Shown here in pieces: positions 61,574-64,000 of a DNA stretch of 64,000 nt; position 1 is the first letter of the stretch, and the number at the start of each line of letters is the position of its first letter. Source of the DNA: Burkholderiales bacterium (GTDB lineage Bacteria; Pseudomonadota; Gammaproteobacteria; Burkholderiales; Burkholderiaceae_C); contig JANXXS010000410.1 in the NCBI GenBank assembly GCA_025350505.1, forward strand, positions 26,175 to 90,174, given 5' to 3'. The translations under genes were made by a program, and so were the position numbers. Below the pieces are notes generated by a model. It made no database searches, had not been told where the DNA came from, and worked only from the letters and a program-made list of their open reading frames with translations.

Positions 61574-62434
61574 TCATAGTTCGATCTCTCCTTCGAAAAC
61601 CGTTTCGGCCGGGCCGGTCATGAGCACCGGTGATATGCCGCCATGCCATTCGATGGCCAGCATGCCGCCGTGCGTCTCGACGTCGACCTTGGCGTCGAGC
61701 AGGCCGAGGCGGATGCCGACGGCGACCGCGGCGCAGGCGCCGGTGCCGCAGGCCAGCGTCTCGCCGGCGCCGCGCTCGAACACGCGCAACCGGATCGCCG
61801 TGCGCGACACGATCTGCATGAAGCCGGCGTTGACCCCCTGCGCGAAGCGCACGTGCTTCTCGATGCGCGGCCCCTGGCTGGCGACCGGCGCAGTGTCGAC
61901 GTCGGTGACGATCTGGACCGCGTGCGGATTGCCCATCGAGACGAGCGCCACATCGACCGTCTTGCCCTCGCCGAGCTCGAGCGGCCAGAGCGGCAGGCCC
62001 GCATCGGCGACGCGCGGCGCCAGCCACGTGATGTCGAAGGGCAGGTGCGCCGGATCGAAATCGGGCGCGCCCATGTCGACCGTGACGCGACCGTCGGGCG
62101 AAAGGCGCAGCTCGAGCCGGCGGTTCATCGTCTCGACGGCGAGCGTGGTCTTGTCGGTGAGGCCCTTGTCGCGCGCGTACCGTACGAAGCAGCGCGCGCC
62201 ATTGCCGCAGTGCTCGACCTCGTCGCCGCTGCCGCCGTTGAAGATGCGATAGCCGAAGTCGACGCCGACGTGGCGTGCCGGCTCGACGACGAGGATCTGG
62301 TCGGCGCCGACGCCGAAGCGACGATCGGCAAGCTTCTGCAGCTGCGCCTGGCTCAGCTCGAGCGGCGCCCGGGTCGCGTCGAGCACGACGAAGTCGTTGC
62401 CGGCGCCGTGCATCTTGGTGAAGCGAACCCGCAT
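61574..62434 (-). CDS. dapF: Diaminopimelate epimerase
   Basis: A 286-aa cofactor-independent epimerase interconverting LL- and meso-diaminopimelate for lysine and peptidoglycan synthesis. The two catalytic cysteines are in [14 protein letters not shown] and [14 protein letters not shown]. The N-terminus [20 protein letters not shown] is canonical and fixes the start at 62434. The order lpxL-dapF-DUF484-xerC, with short gaps, suggests one operon. Confidence 0.97.
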   Translation of the reverse strand: MRVRFTKMHGAGNDFVVLDATRAPLELSQAQLQKLADRRFGVGADQILVVEPARHVGVDFGYRIFNGGSGDEVEHCGNGARCFVRYARDKGLTDKTTLAVETMNRRLELRLSPDGRVTVDMGAPDFDPAHLPFDITWLAPRVADAGLPLWPLELGEGKTVDVALVSMGNPHAVQIVTDVDTAPVASQGPRIEKHVRFAQGVNAGFMQIVSRTAIRLRVFERGAGETLACGTGACAAVAVGIRLGLLDAKVDVETHGGMLAIEWHGGISPVLMTGPAETVFEGEIEL

Positions 62435-62479
62435 CTCTCGATTATCGCGGTGGTATTGGTCAAGGTCTTGCGGCAAGGA

Positions 62480-63355
62480 TCAGTACAACGACGGCTCCCC
62501 CGGCGGCCGTGTCTTGAAGCGACGATGCACCCACAGGTACTGCGCCGGGTTGCGGCGAATCTCGGTCTCGATCCAGCGGTTCATGCGCGCGCTGTCGGCG
62601 ACCGGGTCGTCGCTCGGAAAGTCGGCCCAAGGCGCCTCGTAGCGGACGACATAGCCCCGGCCGCAGGGCAGGATCTCGGCAACCACCGGCTGCACGACCA
62701 TGTTCATCGCCTTGGCCAATCGCGACGGCGCGAGCAGCGTCACCGTGGGCACGCCGAAGAAGGGGACGAAGGCAGCGTCGCGCGTGCCGAAGTCCATGTC
62801 GGGCAGGTTGAAGAAGGCGTCGCCGCGGCGGATGGCGCGGAGCAGCGCCTTGCCGGCTTCATCGCGCGAGAAGATCTCGGCGTTGCCCAGGCGCAGCCGT
62901 CCGCGCCGCAGCGCCCGGTCCATCACCGGGTTGCTCTGCCGCTGGTAGATCGAGATGCCCTTGCGCTTCTGGAACAGCAGCACCGAGGCCCCGGCGACGT
63001 CGAGGGCCATGAAGTGCGGCGCCAGCCACATCACCGGCCGCTCGCTGCGCTCGGCGAGCGTGACGTCGCCCTCGACCCGGATCAGCCGGCGCAGTCTTGC
63101 CGGCGAGGCGTACCAGAGCACGCCGCGCTCGAGCAGGCTGCGCGCGAGCCACCGGAAATGCTCGCGCGCGAGACGTTCGCGGGCCTGGACGGAGAGTTCG
63201 GGAAAGCACAACTCGAGATTGCGTAACGCGACCCGACGCCGCGAGGCGACGACGTGCCAGCCGAGCCGCCCGAACGACGAGCCGATGGCCGCCTGCGCTC
63301 CGAGCGGCAGCCAGTGGAACGCCCACAGGAAGGCGAGCAGCAGCCTTGTCCCCAA
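62480..63355 (-). CDS. lpxL: Lipid A biosynthesis acyltransferase (LpxL/HtrB family)
   Basis: A 291-aa inner-membrane acyltransferase that adds a secondary acyl chain to lipid A from acyl-ACP. An N-terminal hydrophobic anchor (LLLAFLWAFHWLPLGAQAAI) precedes the catalytic HX4D motif HFMALD. Later come FNLPDMDFGTRDAAFVPFFG and RNPAQYLWVHRRFKTRP, typical of the family. The start is a TTG at 63355, supported by AGGAGG seven bases upstream; an ATG at 63360 is out of frame. Whether it is the first (LpxL) or second (LpxM) acyltransferase is uncertain. Divergent from metK. Confidence 0.9.
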   Translation of the reverse strand: MGTRLLLAFLWAFHWLPLGAQAAIGSSFGRLGWHVVASRRRVALRNLELCFPELSVQARERLAREHFRWLARSLLERGVLWYASPARLRRLIRVEGDVTLAERSERPVMWLAPHFMALDVAGASVLLFQKRKGISIYQRQSNPVMDRALRRGRLRLGNAEIFSRDEAGKALLRAIRRGDAFFNLPDMDFGTRDAAFVPFFGVPTVTLLAPSRLAKAMNMVVQPVVAEILPCGRGYVVRYEAPWADFPSDDPVADSARMNRWIETEIRRNPAQYLWVHRRFKTRPPGEPSLY

Positions 63356-63381
63356 ACCATCTCCTCCTCTTCTCGACTTCC

Positions 63382-63387
63382 TATAAT
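63382..63387 (+). promoter_or_regulatory. Perfect -10 box of the metK promoter
   Basis: TATAAT stands out in a GC-rich region, 140 nt before the metK start. No clear -35 box is seen 17 nt upstream. Transcription would begin near 63394, giving a leader of about 130 nt. Confidence 0.6.
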
Positions 63388-63393
63388 GCGGGG

Positions 63394-63526
63394 GTCGCCG
63401 AGTTACTGAACAACTTGCGGGGCGACGTTAAAGGAATTCCGCTAAAGCGTTCGCCGCTCCTCCAGGGGTCAGCAGGCCGGCAACGCGGGGTCTTTACTGC
63501 TGACGACCAAGCACTGGAGCCACAGC
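63394..63526 (+). promoter_or_regulatory. Structured metK 5' leader
   Basis: Two hairpins are visible: GTCGCC (63394-63399) with GGCGAC (63421-63426), and GTCAGCAG (63468-63475) with CTGCTGAC (63497-63504), the second ending 22 nt before the start codon. Their position before the SAM synthetase gene suggests feedback control by SAM or another signal, but I could not match a known SAM or SAH riboswitch class. Confidence 0.45.
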
Positions 63527-64000
63527 GTGTCGAACGACTTTCTCTTCACTTCCGAATCGGTCTCCGAAGGCCACCCCGACAAGGTCGCCGACCAGATCTC
63601 CGACGCCATCCTCGACGCGATCTTCGCCCAGGATCCGCGCTCGCGCGTCGCCGCCGAGACCTTGTGCAACACCGGCCTGGTCGTGCTCGCGGGCGAGATC
63701 ACGACCAACTCGCACGTCGACTACATCCAGACCGCGCGCAATACGCTCAAGCGCATCGGCTACGACAACACCGACTATGGCATCGACTACAAGGGCTGCG
63801 CCGTGCTCGTCGCCTACGACAAGCAGAGCAACGACATCGCGCAAGGCGTCGACCATGCCAGCGACGACCACCTGAACACCGGCGCCGGCGACCAGGGCCT
63901 GATGTTCGGCTACGCCTGCGACGAGACGCCCGACCTCATGCCGGCGCCGATCTACTACGCGCACCGGCTGGTCGAGCGCCAGGCCCAACTGAGGAAGGAC
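63527..64000 (+). CDS. metK: S-adenosylmethionine synthetase, 3'-partial
   Basis: The first 158 codons of MetK, which makes SAM from methionine and ATP. The sequence [20 protein letters not shown] includes the ATP-binding His-Pro-Asp-Lys, followed by [19 protein letters not shown] and the hallmark [20 protein letters not shown]. The start is GTG at 63527 with GGAG eight bases upstream. The gene runs off the right edge. Confidence 0.96.
   Translation, partial: MSNDFLFTSESVSEGHPDKVADQISDAILDAIFAQDPRSRVAAETLCNTGLVVLAGEITTNSHVDYIQTARNTLKRIGYDNTDYGIDYKGCAVLVAYDKQSNDIAQGVDHASDDHLNTGAGDQGLMFGYACDETPDLMPAPIYYAHRLVERQAQLRKD

Noticed and set aside
63394-63526. A known SAM or SAH riboswitch class before metK
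   Set aside because: I could not match the consensus of any class; only hairpins are supported, so it is reported as an unclassified leader.

Overview
This window reads as a chromosomal segment of a high-GC betaproteobacterium, most likely a Burkholderiales member of the Rubrivivax/Rhizobacter/Piscinibacter type. That is inferred from the roughly 70% GC codon use, the Bug/TctC receptor, the GNAT-free leucine-degradation genes, the DUF1631 and DUF484 proteins, and the lpxL-dapF-DUF484-xerC block divergent from metK. No rRNA, tRNA, CRISPR array, transposase or prophage was seen.

Layout. 1-5000 (minus): leucine catabolism (mccB, mccA running off the left edge) and an OPT-family transporter; the mccB-mccA gap holds two opposed palindromic repeats. 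5194-12114 (plus): a repeat/NHL lipoprotein, an ECF sigma factor paired with a Ser/Thr kinase, a small CsbD-like protein and a GST. 12166-20804 (minus): isovaleryl-CoA dehydrogenase, glyoxalase II, a class V aminotransferase, an SH3 protein cut by an in-frame stop, an aldo/keto reductase and Old Yellow Enzyme pair, gluconokinase, and a MerR-TPR protein translationally coupled to ku. ligD (PE-LIG-POL) lies upstream of ku, giving a two-protein end-joining system. 23785-30056 (plus): six closely spaced genes starting with a CydA-like oxidase subunit that has no CydB. 30336-36573: secreted or lipoproteins, an M16 peptidase and an epoxide hydrolase. 36707-39012 (minus): an overlapping sigma / membrane anti-sigma / Spy-like / PD40-lipoprotein operon. 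39210-42137: DUF1631.

43279-46159 is the most interesting locus. A NrtR-like Nudix regulator with a degenerate catalytic box diverges from an SPFH/band-7 protein whose gene overlaps an NAD-kinase-like gene with altered active-site motifs. A 42-bp palindromic operator lies between them, and its core (TGTGCA-N3-TGCACA) recurs upstream of the DUF4382 lipoprotein gene at 30336. It looks like a dedicated NAD(P)-linked membrane module.

46178-51127 is an accessory spot: an MmeI-like single-chain restriction-modification enzyme with an AT-richer recognition domain, next to a frameshifted Ig-like lipoprotein gene. 51197-55953 holds DAHP synthase, a PEP-mutase-family protein, an atypical P450 and a frameshifted phytanoyl-CoA dioxygenase. 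56072-64000 is core housekeeping: glmS, an Lrp regulator, rlmI, xerC, DUF484, dapF, an lpxL-type acyltransferase and metK with a structured leader.
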